Assembly (NCBI GenBank): GCA_016720595.1
Contig: JADKKI010000015.1
Location: forward strand, 124,001 to 188,000
Length of the DNA: 64,000 nucleotides
Direction: 5' to 3'
Origin: Myxococcales bacterium
GTDB lineage: Bacteria; Myxococcota_A; Polyangia; Haliangiales; Haliangiaceae
Shown here in pieces: positions 43,522 through 55,245 of the stretch; position 1 is the first letter of the stretch, and every line of letters begins with the position of its first letter. Below the pieces are notes generated by a model. The model was not told the DNA's origin and searched no databases. It saw only the letters and a list, made by a program, of their open reading frames with translations. Both the position numbers and the translations under genes were made by a program.

Positions 43522-44532
43522 GTGCGCGCCTGGCCCCTCGTCCTGCTCGCCGCTTGCGGCGGTGCTCATCGCGGACCGGTGGCGACCGTGGTGGCTCCGT
43601 CCGCGCCAAAGCCGCCCGCGCTCCACTCCCCGCCAGCACCGCCGGTCGATCCTCCGCCCATCCCGGCGTTCCCGGCGCTCGCTCGTCCCGGGGAGCTGAC
43701 GATGCTGGTGGTCGATCAAGGGCCGCCTCGCTGCGAGACCTGGACGGTGGATCCGGACCACCACCGCCTGACCCACACGAACAGCACAGCGGGCGCGACC
43801 ACCACACGGGTGCTCGAGCTCCACGCCGAAGGCAAGCAGCTCGTGTTCGACGGCTTCAGCACGGAGACCGGGGAGGAGGCGAGCTCGACCACGTGCTCCA
43901 CGAAGCTCGAAGCGCGCGAGACCGACACCGCGATCATCGGCGACCGGCTCCACTGGTTCCGCGATGGCGCGGCGTGCGCGGCCGCGCTGAAGGACCACAC
44001 AGCGCTCGCCACCTCCCTCGACTGCAAGCTCGACGTCGAGGTCCCGGCGCAGGTGCAGCGCAAGGCGAGGCTGCGCTTCGAGAAGCTGCTCGCGCAGGGT
44101 GGGGTGGTCCACACGATCGTCGAAGGGCCGCGCGGTGACACCTGTCGCCCCGTGCGAGTCCGTCACTACGGGGCGCGCGGCGTGCTCGAGGGTGCGTTCG
44201 AGTACGACGAGGTCCGCGACGATGGCGTGCGCGGGGTGACCAGCCTCGACTACCAGATGCAGCCCGGCGGCGAGCAGATCGTCCTGCTCGGTCCGGGCAC
44301 CACCTGGCGAGATGGCAGTGGCTCCGCGCTCGGGTGTGGCAACGAGGCGCAGGTCCAGCTCGGTGATGGCTTCGTGACGCTCGCCGAGCCGCTGTACTTC
44401 TCGGCCGCGGCCTGCCGTGCGGCGATCACGACCGCCGCTGCCCGCGAGCGGTGGTTCCCGGCACCGGCCGGCGACGACGAAGTGGCGACCGGGCCCAGCT
44501 CGCTCGGCACGCCGAACCTCGGCGGCTGCTGA
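43522..44532 (+). CDS. Lipoprotein of unknown function
   Basis: 336 aa from GTG 43522, chosen because it gives a short lipoprotein signal with lipobox LLAAC; the longer frame upstream is Arg-rich and not protein-like. A Pro/Ala-rich linker (about 15-50) follows. The rest is a globular part with paired Cys (PRCETW, STTCSTK, AACAAALK, LDCKLD, DTCRPV, LGCGNE, AACRAA). Family not recognised. It likely faces the periplasm or outside. Confidence 0.6.
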   Translation: MRAWPLVLLAACGGAHRGPVATVVAPSAPKPPALHSPPAPPVDPPPIPAFPALARPGELTMLVVDQGPPRCETWTVDPDHHRLTHTNSTAGATTTRVLELHAEGKQLVFDGFSTETGEEASSTTCSTKLEARETDTAIIGDRLHWFRDGAACAAALKDHTALATSLDCKLDVEVPAQVQRKARLRFEKLLAQGGVVHTIVEGPRGDTCRPVRVRHYGARGVLEGAFEYDEVRDDGVRGVTSLDYQMQPGGEQIVLLGPGTTWRDGSGSALGCGNEAQVQLGDGFVTLAEPLYFSAAACRAAITTAAARERWFPAPAGDDEVATGPSSLGTPNLGGC

Positions 44533-44538
44533 GCCGCG

Positions 44539-45480
44539 CTACCGGCCGGGCTTGAACCGCACGTGCAGGTGATCGGTGTGGTGCGGCCAGTGCCGCACGA
44601 TGCCGACCAGCGCGTCCTTGCCGCGCGGATACTGGAAGATCGCCTCGAGGTCCGCCTCGGGCGTGCCGCGGCCGCGCGCGAACTTGTACAGCCGCGCCTG
44701 CACCTCGTAGTCGAGGAAGATCATCTGCACGCCGGTGTCGAGGTCTGCGCTCCGGGTGAACGAGGTCAGCAGCGCCCACGTCGCCTGGAGATCGAGGTCC
44801 GCGTTGGCCGCGACGAACGTATCCGGATAGCCTTCGGGCGCCCGGCGGAAGTAGAACCCGACGTCGACATCGAGCCCCGACTGGTGCGAGTGGTGATCGC
44901 CGATCTTGCCGCCGCCGCGCTGCGAGAGATCGCCGATCGCGAGCGTGTGGACCTCGGGGTACAGCGCGCGGACCTCGGCGATCGCGTGGGTCAGGTGATC
45001 GACGACGTGGCTCGCGCCATACGAGCGCTGAGGGCGGCGGAGCTGATAGCCATCGCCGCGCGGCATCGCCTCGCCGTTGAGCAGCTTGCCGTTCCACGGC
45101 TGGCCGAGGCTCTCGGTCGGGCCGTCGTCGTCGCTGGCGGGCTCGACGACGTCGTCGGCGCGCCGGGTCTTGACCACGCTCGCCCCGTCGATCACGGCGA
45201 GCGCCTTCTCGGCCTTGTCGTCGAGGTCGTCGTCTCGGTCGCGATCGCGTGCACGCACGCGGACGCGCTGCTTCGCGCGGGCGCCCACGTTGCACGAGGG
45301 CACGGTGACCACGGTGCCCGCCCGGACCAGCGTGGTCTTCAGGTTGTTTGCCTTCAGCACGGCCTCGGTGGAGCAGCCGTAGACCTTCGCGACGTGCTCG
45401 AGCGTCTCCCCGCGCTGCACGATGTGCCGGCCCGCGAAGGCTGGGGTCGCGAGGAGGCAGATCACGAACAGCCGGCGCAC
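44539..45480 (-). CDS. LysM-containing penicillin-insensitive murein endopeptidase (MepA-like)
   Basis: 313 aa. Signal peptide (ending PAFAG), then LysM (HIVQRGETLEHVAKVYGCSTEAVLKANNL, residues 18-62), an acidic/basic linker (70-115) and a MepA-like catalytic region. HHSHQSGLDVDVGF supplies His and Asp zinc ligands and DHLHVRFKPG the last His. It cuts D-Ala-mDAP cross-links in murein. The LysM fusion and long linker differ from E. coli MepA. It is convergent with the lipoprotein gene. Confidence 0.88.
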   Translation of the reverse strand: MRRLFVICLLATPAFAGRHIVQRGETLEHVAKVYGCSTEAVLKANNLKTTLVRAGTVVTVPSCNVGARAKQRVRVRARDRDRDDDLDDKAEKALAVIDGASVVKTRRADDVVEPASDDDGPTESLGQPWNGKLLNGEAMPRGDGYQLRRPQRSYGASHVVDHLTHAIAEVRALYPEVHTLAIGDLSQRGGGKIGDHHSHQSGLDVDVGFYFRRAPEGYPDTFVAANADLDLQATWALLTSFTRSADLDTGVQMIFLDYEVQARLYKFARGRGTPEADLEAIFQYPRGKDALVGIVRHWPHHTDHLHVRFKPGR

Positions 45481-45528
45481 GCCCCGATGATCGCGTGGGG
45501 CCCGCGGCCGGGGCCAGTTTCTGACGCC

Positions 45529-45611
<83 letters not shown>

Positions 45612-45633
45612 GGCCGGCTTTGAACCCAGCGCG

Positions 45634-46182
45634 TCAGGTCAGCTGGCCGAGCACCGTGGCGAGATCCGCCTCGGGGAGCCGGGAGTTGTTGGTCAGCGCG
45701 ATCGTCGCCTCGTCCTTGTCGCCCTCGGTGGCCTCGAGGTACGGGGCGAAGCACTTCGGATGCAGGTAGCCCGCGCCGGTCTGCACCGCCGCGCCCACCT
45801 CGATCTCGCGCTCGACAGCGACGCGGAACGAATCCTTCTCGATCGCCTCGCGGCACTGGATGCACTTGGCGCGGCCGGTGGGCGCGCGGTCGACGTACGG
45901 AAACCCGCCCGGCTTCGCGTTGCCCTTCTTGATCGCATCGGCCATGGCCACATCGAGCTCGGCGCGGTTGGCCACCGGGCCGACATAGGCCTTGAGCGCG
46001 TCCTCGAGCTCGACGGGGAGCTTGCCCGCGGCGCACAGGAGGTGGTGCCACTGCATGCTCGGCGTGTCGCCGAACGAGTTCGCGGCCTCGATGCCGAGAC
46101 GCAGCTCGCCCTTGTCGATGGTCTTCTTGCAGGTCCGGCAGCTCGCGCGCCCTGACTTCGCTTCCTCGATGTGGTTCGCCAT
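45634..46182 (-). CDS. Protein with two PARP-type zinc fingers
   Basis: 182 aa from ATG 46182. Finger 1 is [20 protein letters not shown] followed by WHHLLC. Finger 2 is [17 protein letters not shown] followed by a longer loop and YLHPKCF. The C-x2-C...H-x2-C spacing and the (K/E)GELR(L/V)G-type turn fit the DNA-break-sensing zinc finger of PARP proteins. No ADP-ribosyl-transferase part follows; the protein ends about 40 residues after finger 2. It may bind broken or nicked DNA. The gene is divergent from the carboxylase beta gene, with 27 bp between the starts. Confidence 0.8.
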   Translation of the reverse strand: MANHIEEAKSGRASCRTCKKTIDKGELRLGIEAANSFGDTPSMQWHHLLCAAGKLPVELEDALKAYVGPVANRAELDVAMADAIKKGNAKPGGFPYVDRAPTGRAKCIQCREAIEKDSFRVAVEREIEVGAAVQTGAGYLHPKCFAPYLEATEGDKDEATIALTNNSRLPEADLATVLGQLT

Positions 46183-46209
46183 CGGCGCGAATCTAGTACA
46201 TTCGCCGCG

Positions 46210-47829
46210 ATGGCAGGCGCCGAACAGTCGTATCCGGTGATCGTAACGAAGGTCGATCGCAGGAACCCCGAGTTCCGCGAGAACGACGCGGCGAACCGGG
46301 TCGCCCTCACCAAGCTCGCGGCCGCGCACGCGGAGGCCACGATCGGCGGTGGCGAGAAGTACACGAGCCGGCACAAGGCCGCGGGCAAGCTGCTGCCGCG
46401 CGAGCGCGTGGAGCTGCTGCTCGATCGGGACTCGTACTTCCTCGAGCTGTGCGCGCTCGCCGGCAAAGACGTCCCCGGGCACACCACGGGCGCTACGATG
46501 ATCGGCGGCATCGGGCGGGTCTCGGGCGTGGAGTGCCTGATCACCGCGAGCGAATCCACCGTCAAGGGCGGCGCGATCAGCGAGATGAGCGCCTGGAAGT
46601 CCGGTCGGCTCAGCGACATCGCGGAGCACAACCGGCTGCCTTCGATCTCGATGATCGAGAGCGCGGGCGCGGATCTGCCCAACCAGTCGAAGATCTTCGT
46701 TCCGGGTGGGCGTGGCTTCCGCGATCTGACGCGCCGCTCGGAGCAGAAGATCCCCACGATCTGCCTCGTGTTCGGCAGCTCCACCGCGGGCGGCGCGTAC
46801 ATCCCCGGGATGTCCGACTACACCGTGATGGTGGAGAAGCAGGCGCAGGTCTATCTCGCCGGCCCGCCGCTCGTGAAGATGGCCACCGGCGAGGACACCA
46901 ACCACGAGGATCTCGGCGGCGCCGAGATGCACTCGCGGATCTCCGGCGTCTCGGACTACCTCGCGCGCGACGAGCGTGATGCGCTCCGGCTCGGCCGCGA
47001 GATCGTCGCGCACCTGAACTGGCGCAAGGGCGCTCACCCGCTGCCACGCCCGATCGAGGAGCCGCGCTATCCGGCCGAGGATCTCCTGGGCATCGCGTCA
47101 CCCGACGTGAAGGTCCCGTTCGATGCGCGCGAGGTGATCGCGCGGATCGTCGATGGCTCGCGGTTCTCCGAGTTCAAGCCGCTCTATGGCTCGACGCTGG
47201 TGTGCGGCTGGGCGCACCTCCACGGGTTCCCGGTCGGCATCCTCGCGAACAACGGCGTGCTGCTGTCCGAGAGCTCGCAGAAGGGCGCGCAGTTCATCGA
47301 GCTGTGCAACCAGTCCGACGTGCCGCTCCTGTTCCTGCAGAACATCACCGGCTTCATGGTCGGCAAGAAGGTGGAGCAGGAGGGCATCATCAAGCACGGC
47401 GCCAAGCTCATCAACGCCGTCTCGAACTCCACGGTGCCTGCGATCACGATCATGACGGGCGCGAGCTACGGCGCCGGCAACTATGCGATGTGCGGCCGCG
47501 CCTATGCGCCGCGGTTCCTGTTCACCTGGCCCAACCACCGGATCGCGGTGATGGGCGGCAAGCAGCTCGCGGGCGTGCTCGACATCATCCAGCGCGACGC
47601 GGCCGCCAAGCGCGGCGAGACGGTAGACGAGCAGAAGCTGAACGTCATGAAGGCGATGACCGAGGCGATGATCGACAAGGAGAGCGACCCGTACTTCGCC
47701 ACGGCGCGGATGTGGGATGACGGGATCATCGATCCCCGGGACACCCGTACGGTGGTCGCGATCGCGTTGTCGGCGGCTTATTCCAGGCCTTTCGAGGGCA
47801 CCACCAGCTGGGGCGTGTTCCGGCACTGA
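46210..47829 (+). CDS. Acyl-CoA carboxylase beta subunit (methylcrotonyl-CoA carboxylase-like)
   Basis: 539 aa from ATG 46210. Carboxyltransferase motifs: [20 protein letters not shown]-like [68 protein letters not shown] and [19 protein letters not shown]. The last two are closest in my view to the methylcrotonyl-CoA (leucine pathway) type, but propionyl- or geranyl-CoA use cannot be excluded. It needs a biotin-carrying alpha subunit; one is encoded at 60499. Confidence 0.9.
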   Translation: MAGAEQSYPVIVTKVDRRNPEFRENDAANRVALTKLAAAHAEATIGGGEKYTSRHKAAGKLLPRERVELLLDRDSYFLELCALAGKDVPGHTTGATMIGGIGRVSGVECLITASESTVKGGAISEMSAWKSGRLSDIAEHNRLPSISMIESAGADLPNQSKIFVPGGRGFRDLTRRSEQKIPTICLVFGSSTAGGAYIPGMSDYTVMVEKQAQVYLAGPPLVKMATGEDTNHEDLGGAEMHSRISGVSDYLARDERDALRLGREIVAHLNWRKGAHPLPRPIEEPRYPAEDLLGIASPDVKVPFDAREVIARIVDGSRFSEFKPLYGSTLVCGWAHLHGFPVGILANNGVLLSESSQKGAQFIELCNQSDVPLLFLQNITGFMVGKKVEQEGIIKHGAKLINAVSNSTVPAITIMTGASYGAGNYAMCGRAYAPRFLFTWPNHRIAVMGGKQLAGVLDIIQRDAAAKRGETVDEQKLNVMKAMTEAMIDKESDPYFATARMWDDGIIDPRDTRTVVAIALSAAYSRPFEGTTSWGVFRH

Positions 47830-47904
47830 GCGACGGCCTGCCCGCACGTACGATCCGGGTTGCGATCGCGGGAATTCGACTCACGCTCTGGTTGTAGGAA
47901 GCCG

Positions 47905-49314
47905 GTGGCGGAAGCGCGTGAAGACGTTCGCCGAGTCGGAGCGGTGGTCGCGGGCGTGTTGTGCGCCAGCGGCCAGCCCGATCCCGAGGCGATCGCGCGT
48001 GCCAATGCGGGGTTATCGGCGCTCGGCCGTCCGCCGCTGATCGATGGCGATCTCTGCGGTGAGACTCCCGAGACCCTGGCGCCGCTGATCCCCGCCGCGC
48101 TGCGGCCGGGGCTGCTCGAGCTGCTCCACGCGATCGCGGGAGACGAGCCGATCCGGCGCCGCCTCGCCGACGCCTACGCCGGGCTGTGGCACGCGCCTGC
48201 GGCCGAGGCCGCCGAAGCGAGCACTGTCACGAAGTCACACGCCGGCTCTCCGGTCGTGCGCTGGTTGATCGGAGACCTCCCACGCCATCAGGCGGGGCGT
48301 GGTCGCAAGGAGGACGACATGGTCGATGGCAACGGTCCGTATCGCGAGGTCCAAACCGCCGAGGCTGCTCCTGCCACGCGCACGCCGCTCCGGCAGCGGG
48401 TGGAGCGGATCCGCGCCGAGTACCTCCAGGTCGTGGAGGCCGTCGAGTCCGTGATCATCGGCAAGCGAGACGTGATCGAGCGCGTGCTCACCGCGATGGC
48501 GGCGCGCGGCCACGTGCTGCTCGTCGACGTGCCGGGGGTGGGCAAGACCCAGCTGTGCAAGGCGATCGCGGCGGTGATCGAGACGCGGTTCGGCCGGATC
48601 CAGTTCACGCCCGATCTGCTGCCGATGGACATCACGGGCGCCAACGTGTTCGATCCGCGCGACAAGCAGTTCTACTTCCGCCCCGGGCCGATCTTCACGC
48701 ACGTCCTGCTCGCCGACGAGATCAATCGCGCCACGCCGAAGACGCAGTCCGCGCTGCTCGAGGTGATGGAGGAGCGCTGCGTCACCGTGGACGGCGTGAC
48801 CCACCAGCTCGAGGAGCCGTTCCAGGTGCTGGCCACGATGAACCCGATCGATCACCAGGGCACGTTCGAGCTGCCCGCGGCGCAGATCGATCGCTTCATG
48901 GTGATGCTCGACATCGGCTATCCCTCGGCGGAGGACGAGGTCTCGATCCTCGACTACCACCTCGGCGCCACCTCGCCGCTCGCCGCCTTGCGGCCCGTGA
49001 TCTCGCGCGCCGCGTTCCTCGAGTGGCGGGACACGGTCACGCAGATCCACGTCACCCCGGAGCTCAAGCGCACCGCCGTGGACTACATCCACCGCCTCCG
49101 CCGCGGCGCCGACGAGGGTCAGACGATCAGCCCGCGCGCCACGCTCGCGTGGGTTCGTGCCTCGCAGTCCCGCGCGATGCTCTCGGGGCGCGAGTTCGTG
49201 ACGATCGAGGATCTCCTCCACGTCGCCCCGGACGTGCTGCGGCACCGGCTGTGGACCGATGCGGCCACGGTGCGCGAGCGGCTGCGCGCCGTCGCGGTCA
49301 CCGGAGCGCGCTGA
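47905..49314 (+). CDS. MoxR-family AAA+ ATPase with N-terminal extension
   Basis: 469 aa from GTG 47905, with TAGGAA 5 bases before it. Residues 1-100 form an Ala/Leu-rich helical part (TerB-like by feel only). Residues 150-469 are MoxR: Walker A DVPGVGKT, FTPDLLPMDITG, Walker B LLADEINRATPKTQSALLEVMEE and sensor NPIDHQGTFELPAAQIDRF. A second, very good start lies inside: ATG 48319 with AAGGAGG 5 bases before it would give a normal 331-aa MoxR. Both forms may exist. The next gene overlaps by one base. Confidence 0.88.
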   Translation: MAEAREDVRRVGAVVAGVLCASGQPDPEAIARANAGLSALGRPPLIDGDLCGETPETLAPLIPAALRPGLLELLHAIAGDEPIRRRLADAYAGLWHAPAAEAAEASTVTKSHAGSPVVRWLIGDLPRHQAGRGRKEDDMVDGNGPYREVQTAEAAPATRTPLRQRVERIRAEYLQVVEAVESVIIGKRDVIERVLTAMAARGHVLLVDVPGVGKTQLCKAIAAVIETRFGRIQFTPDLLPMDITGANVFDPRDKQFYFRPGPIFTHVLLADEINRATPKTQSALLEVMEERCVTVDGVTHQLEEPFQVLATMNPIDHQGTFELPAAQIDRFMVMLDIGYPSAEDEVSILDYHLGATSPLAALRPVISRAAFLEWRDTVTQIHVTPELKRTAVDYIHRLRRGADEGQTISPRATLAWVRASQSRAMLSGREFVTIEDLLHVAPDVLRHRLWTDAATVRERLRAVAVTGAR

Positions 49315-50860
49315 TGTTCTCGGCGCGGTTGCTCCGGATCTCGTCGCTGATCCTGCCCGTGGGCCTGGCCGGCATGCTCGCCGTGCGGGTGGACCGGGAG
49401 CCGATCCTGCACGCGGTGGCTCCGGTGCTCGTGATGCTGTGGATCTTCATGATCGGGACGTTGGTGATGCGGTTCATCGAGGGGCGCGAGCATCGCGGCC
49501 CGAGCTCCACCTCGCACTGGGAGCACGTCGACGTGCTGACCGCCGGCGGTGCGGCGCTGTCGTGGCTCGCGGCGGGCGCGCTGATCGGGGCGAGGCTCAC
49601 CGGCTGGGCGAGCCTGAGCGTGATCGGCATCCTCGGCTTCGGCCTCGTGTTCACGACCGTGGCGTGGACCACGATCATGGCCGGTGGTCTCGATCGGTGG
49701 CGCAAGGCGGTGATCGCGCGCGCGATCCTCCCCGAGGTCGCGGTCGAGGGCGACGAGCTCCGCGAGGAGCTGCGGCTGACCAACGTGGAGATCCCGATCG
49801 GGATGCGCCTGTTCGTGACCGGGCAGCCGATGCGCCACGGCCCGGTCACGCGGTACGCGATCGGCGCCGAGAGCACGAAGGCCGAGCTCCGCCTCGAGAG
49901 CGCGCTCGGGCCTGCCCGCCGCGGCGAGCATCACGCGCCTCCGCTCGCGCTGTGGCTCGGGGATGTGCTCGGCCTGTCGCGCACACCGGCCGTGCGCCGC
50001 GCAGAGACCACGTTCACGATCCTCCCGCGGCCCGGCGTGGTCGAGGGTGCGCAGCGGTTGCTCGATCTCGGGGGTGATGATGCCCTCGCGCGGCCGGCAC
50101 ACAAGCTGCCCACCGAGGGCACGTTCCGGATCCGTGCGTATGTGCCGGGAGATGACACGCGGCGCATCCACTGGGTGCGATCCTCGCAGCAGGACGAGCT
50201 GATCGTCCGCCTCCCGGACGAGCTGCCTCCCGCGGCGCCGTTCGTGCGCATCGTCCTCGACAACGAGCTGTTCGGCACCGAGACCCTGACCACCCGCGCT
50301 CCCGATAATCTGCTCGATGCGCTGGTCCGGGTCTGGCTCGGTGTCGGTCGCGCGCTGAGCGAGTCCGGTACCCGCGTCACGCTGGTCACCGCGCTCGCGC
50401 ACGACGGCACGATGAAGAGCGTGGAGCGCAAGCTGCGCGCGCGATCGTCGCGCGATGATCAGCGGCTCGGTGCCCGCGTCGCGTGGCAGGCCACGGTCCC
50501 GCTCGAGACCCTCGTCGGCCGAGGCAACGTTCGCCAGATCGTGATCTCGAGCCGGCCGCGGCGCGTGGACACGACCGCCGACCTCGTGTGGGTGGTGGTG
50601 CCCGAGCTCGCGTGGACCTCGTGCGAGGATCTGGTGCGCACCGAGAGCGGCCTGACGCACGGGTTCCCGTCGGGGAGCGCCGAGAATCGCGGAGGCCGGC
50701 GCAGGCGCGAGCAGGAGCGGCTCGAGCGGCAGTGGCACGACCGCAACGTGTTCAGCCAGGTCGCGTGCTGGGCCGATTGGCGCAGCTACTCCGGGCACCA
50801 CGTCGCGCGGCCCGTCGGTGGCCAAAGCGATGGCGGCCGCATCGCGCTGGCGGTGATCCC

Positions 50861-50864
<4 letters not shown>
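49314..50864 (+). CDS. DUF58-family membrane protein
   Basis: 516 aa. Four membrane helices in the first 130 residues, then a beta-rich part and the DUF58 core RIRAYVPGDDTRRIHWVRSSQQDELIVR, followed by a VWA-like end. DUF58 proteins pair with MoxR ATPases and are thought to help assemble or activate cell-surface complexes. Coupled to MoxR (TGATG) and to the next gene (GTGA). Confidence 0.88.
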
Positions 50865-52642
<1,778 letters not shown>

Positions 52643-52695
52643 GCTGTGGGCCCGGGCTATAGACCCGGCCCCGCGCTCGGGCGTTACTACCCGGG

Positions 52696-54219
52696 ATGAA
52701 CAAGCTAGGGGTCTGTCTCGGCGCAGCCGCGTGCATCGCGGTCGCCAGTGCGGGAGCCGCGCACGCGTTCTGCGGCTTCTACGTGAGTGGTTCGGGCGCG
52801 AAGCTGTCCAACGATGCGACCCAGGTCGTGTTGATGCGCGAGGGCACACGCACCGTGCTGTCGATGCAGAACGACTACAAGGGTCCGCTCGAGGACTTCG
52901 CGATGGTCGTGCCGGTGCCGGTCGTCCTCAAGGAGGCCGACGTCAAGACGCTGCCGCGCACCGTGTTCTCGAACACCGACTCGCTCGGCTCGCCGCGGCT
53001 CGTCGAGTACTGGGAGGAGGATCCGTGTCCTGATCCGCGGCCGCGGACCGCGATGGCGAGCCGCGCGTACGGCGCCAGCATGGAGATGGCGGACGACAAG
53101 TCGGCCGAGCCGATGAAGAAGCAGACGGTCAAGATCGAGGCGAAGTTCGATGTCGCCGAGTACAAGATCCTGATCCTCTCGGCCACCGAGGCCGCGGGCC
53201 TCGAGACCTGGCTCAACCAGAACGGCTACAAGATCCCGAAGGACGCCGAGCCCCTGTTGCGGCCGTACGTCGAGGCCGGGAGCAAGTTCTTCGTCGCGAA
53301 GGTCGATCCGAAGAAGGTGACGATGGAGGGCAACCACGCCGCCCTCTCGCCGCTGCGGTTCCACTACGACAGCGAGGACTTCGCGCTGCCGATCCGCCTC
53401 GGCATGGCGAACAGCTCGGGCAAGCAGGACCTGATCGTCAACATCATCTCCGCCGACAAGCGCTACGAGGTCGCGAACTACAAGAACGTGTTCATCCCGA
53501 CCAACTTCGACGTCAAGCCCGCCGTGAAGACCCGGTTCGCCGAGTTCTACGCGGCGCTGTTCGACAAGACCATCGAGGCGAACCCGGGCGCGGTGGTCAC
53601 CGAGTACGCGTGGACCGCGGTGCCGAACTACCACTGCGATCCGTGCACCGACGCCGACATCTCGAACCCCGATCTGATGACGCTCGGCGGCGACATCGTC
53701 GGTGGCCAGATCGCGAGCGGCAACTTCGTGCTGACGCGCCTCCACGCCCGCTACGGCAAGGGCGACATGAAGGACGACCTGCGGTTCCGCGAGGGCAAGC
53801 CGGTCACCGGTGGCCGCGAGCAGTGGAGCAAGCAGGGCCTCGAGTACGGCGCCGCGCCGTCGACGCAGAACTTCTTCCAGGCCCGCTATGCCGTGCGCCA
53901 CTGGTGGACGGGCCCGGTCAAGTGCAAGAACCCGCAGCGCGGCGTGTGGGGCGGTCCGCCGGACGGCAACTACCAGCCGACGCTCGCGGCCGGCAAGCTC
54001 GCGTTCGCGCCGCGCGGCAAGCTCGCCGTTGCGTCCATGGTCAACCGCGACCTCTGGGAGATCGGCCTCAAGCGCCAGCGCACCGCGCCGGCCCCCGCGC
54101 CCGGTCCGACGGCCACGCCGCCGAAGCCGAGCGGCGTCAAGGCGATGGGCTTCGGCGCGCTCGGCACGCTGCTGCTCCTCGGCCTCGGCGTGACGATCGC
54201 GCGCCGCCGCCGCGTCTGA
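52696..54219 (+). CDS. DUF2330 secreted or membrane-anchored protein
   Basis: 507 aa. Signal peptide (ending AAHAF), then FCGFYVSGSGAKLSNDATQVVLMREG and FAMVVPVPVVLKEADVKTL, the classic DUF2330 opening. The domain runs to about residue 400 (YEVANYKNVFIPTNFDV, WTAVPNYHCDPCTDADI). A Pro-rich linker leads to a helix and RRRR, an anchor like MYXO-CTERM but without Cys. Function of DUF2330 is unknown. CTATAGA lies about 30 bp before the ATG as a possible -10. Confidence 0.88.
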   Translation: MNKLGVCLGAAACIAVASAGAAHAFCGFYVSGSGAKLSNDATQVVLMREGTRTVLSMQNDYKGPLEDFAMVVPVPVVLKEADVKTLPRTVFSNTDSLGSPRLVEYWEEDPCPDPRPRTAMASRAYGASMEMADDKSAEPMKKQTVKIEAKFDVAEYKILILSATEAAGLETWLNQNGYKIPKDAEPLLRPYVEAGSKFFVAKVDPKKVTMEGNHAALSPLRFHYDSEDFALPIRLGMANSSGKQDLIVNIISADKRYEVANYKNVFIPTNFDVKPAVKTRFAEFYAALFDKTIEANPGAVVTEYAWTAVPNYHCDPCTDADISNPDLMTLGGDIVGGQIASGNFVLTRLHARYGKGDMKDDLRFREGKPVTGGREQWSKQGLEYGAAPSTQNFFQARYAVRHWWTGPVKCKNPQRGVWGGPPDGNYQPTLAAGKLAFAPRGKLAVASMVNRDLWEIGLKRQRTAPAPAPGPTATPPKPSGVKAMGFGALGTLLLLGLGVTIARRRRV

Positions 54220-54223
54220 GCAC

Positions 54224-54248
54224 GGAACAGGGGTCTGACCCCTGTTCC
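54224..54248. terminator. 11 bp perfect hairpin between convergent genes
   Basis: GGAACAGGGGT and ACCCCTGTTCC with loop CTG, 4 bp after the DUF2330 stop and 4 bp before the stop of the next minus-strand gene. It may stop both. The GGGGTC...GACCCC core also resembles a family of dispersed repeats. Confidence 0.7.
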
Positions 54249-54252
54249 AGCC

Positions 54253-55161
54253 TCACGGGCAGGTCGCGATCTCCTTGGTGGTCGTGATGCTCGGAGCGCC
54301 GGTCGGTGGGACCGAGATCCACACCACCTTCCACGCCTCCTCGTGCCACACGGCGGCGATGGTCTTGGCGTCGACGCGGGCAGCCTGCAGACCGAGGAGG
54401 ACGCCGTCGGCGAGCTGCAGCGTACCGAGCTGCTTCGCCGTCACTGGATCGAGGACCGTGAGGATCGCGTCGGAGTCGTCGGGGATGATCGCGACCCGCT
54501 TGGCGTCGAGCGCGAGCGGCTTGCCGGCCGGGAACCAGTCTCCCTTGGTGGCTCCGCTCGCGTCGATGACGGCGGCCATGGCGCACGGCCCGGCGCAGTC
54601 GGCCCAGTTGGCGATCAGTAGATCTCCTGCGACGTCGACGCCCGTACTGCCGGGCGGTACGTCGGACCTCTTCGCGTACTCGCGTGGCGGCGTGAGCACC
54701 AGCGCCTTGTCATCACGAACGCTCCACGGCTTGCCTTGGATCACCACGACCTCGAGGTTCGTGGTCGGATGCGGGACGGCGTCGCGGTCGAAGCTTCCGC
54801 CGCCTTCGCCGTTCTTCGTGTCCACACCAGCGATCGCGGCGGTGAGGTTCTTGCCGAGCTTGACGCACGTCTTACCCATGCATGCCGACAGCTTCCCACC
54901 CTTGCCGCGGACCTTGGCAGCGGGCGCCGGTGCCGAGGCCGCGGGTGGGCGGACCTTGCGTGGCCCACGCTTCGAAGAGACGGCGATGCAGCGCTCCGGC
55001 TTGTCGTCCTCGATGAAGCACGTGATCACATCGGCGCCCACCGCAGCGACGCGGAACGTGTTCGCGGATGACGGCACGCAGAGCGGTGCCGGCTTCCCGG
55101 CAGGCTGCGCGAGCGCGAGGCTGGCCGGCGCGAGGATCGACAACACGAGCCCGAGCTTCAT
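54253..55161 (-). CDS. Secreted protein of unknown function
   Basis: 302 aa from ATG 55161, chosen for a clear signal peptide (MKLGLVLS to LALAQ). A beta-rich chain follows with short Gly/Asp turns (VGADVITC, ATKGDWFPAG, PDDSDAILTVLDPVTAKQLG) that reads like a propeller of quinoprotein type. Cys pairs: PLC, ITC, ERC, SACMGKTC, ADCAGPC. No catalytic motif seen. The frame continues upstream but that part is not protein-like. Confidence 0.6.
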   Translation of the reverse strand: MKLGLVLSILAPASLALAQPAGKPAPLCVPSSANTFRVAAVGADVITCFIEDDKPERCIAVSSKRGPRKVRPPAASAPAPAAKVRGKGGKLSACMGKTCVKLGKNLTAAIAGVDTKNGEGGGSFDRDAVPHPTTNLEVVVIQGKPWSVRDDKALVLTPPREYAKRSDVPPGSTGVDVAGDLLIANWADCAGPCAMAAVIDASGATKGDWFPAGKPLALDAKRVAIIPDDSDAILTVLDPVTAKQLGTLQLADGVLLGLQAARVDAKTIAAVWHEEAWKVVWISVPPTGAPSITTTKEIATCP

Positions 55162-55245
55162 CTGGCGCTGGTAACACGCAGCACGGTGCCATGCACTGCA
55201 ATCTTGGCGCGCCGCAGGCCGACCCCGGTGGGGTACGGTCCCAGC

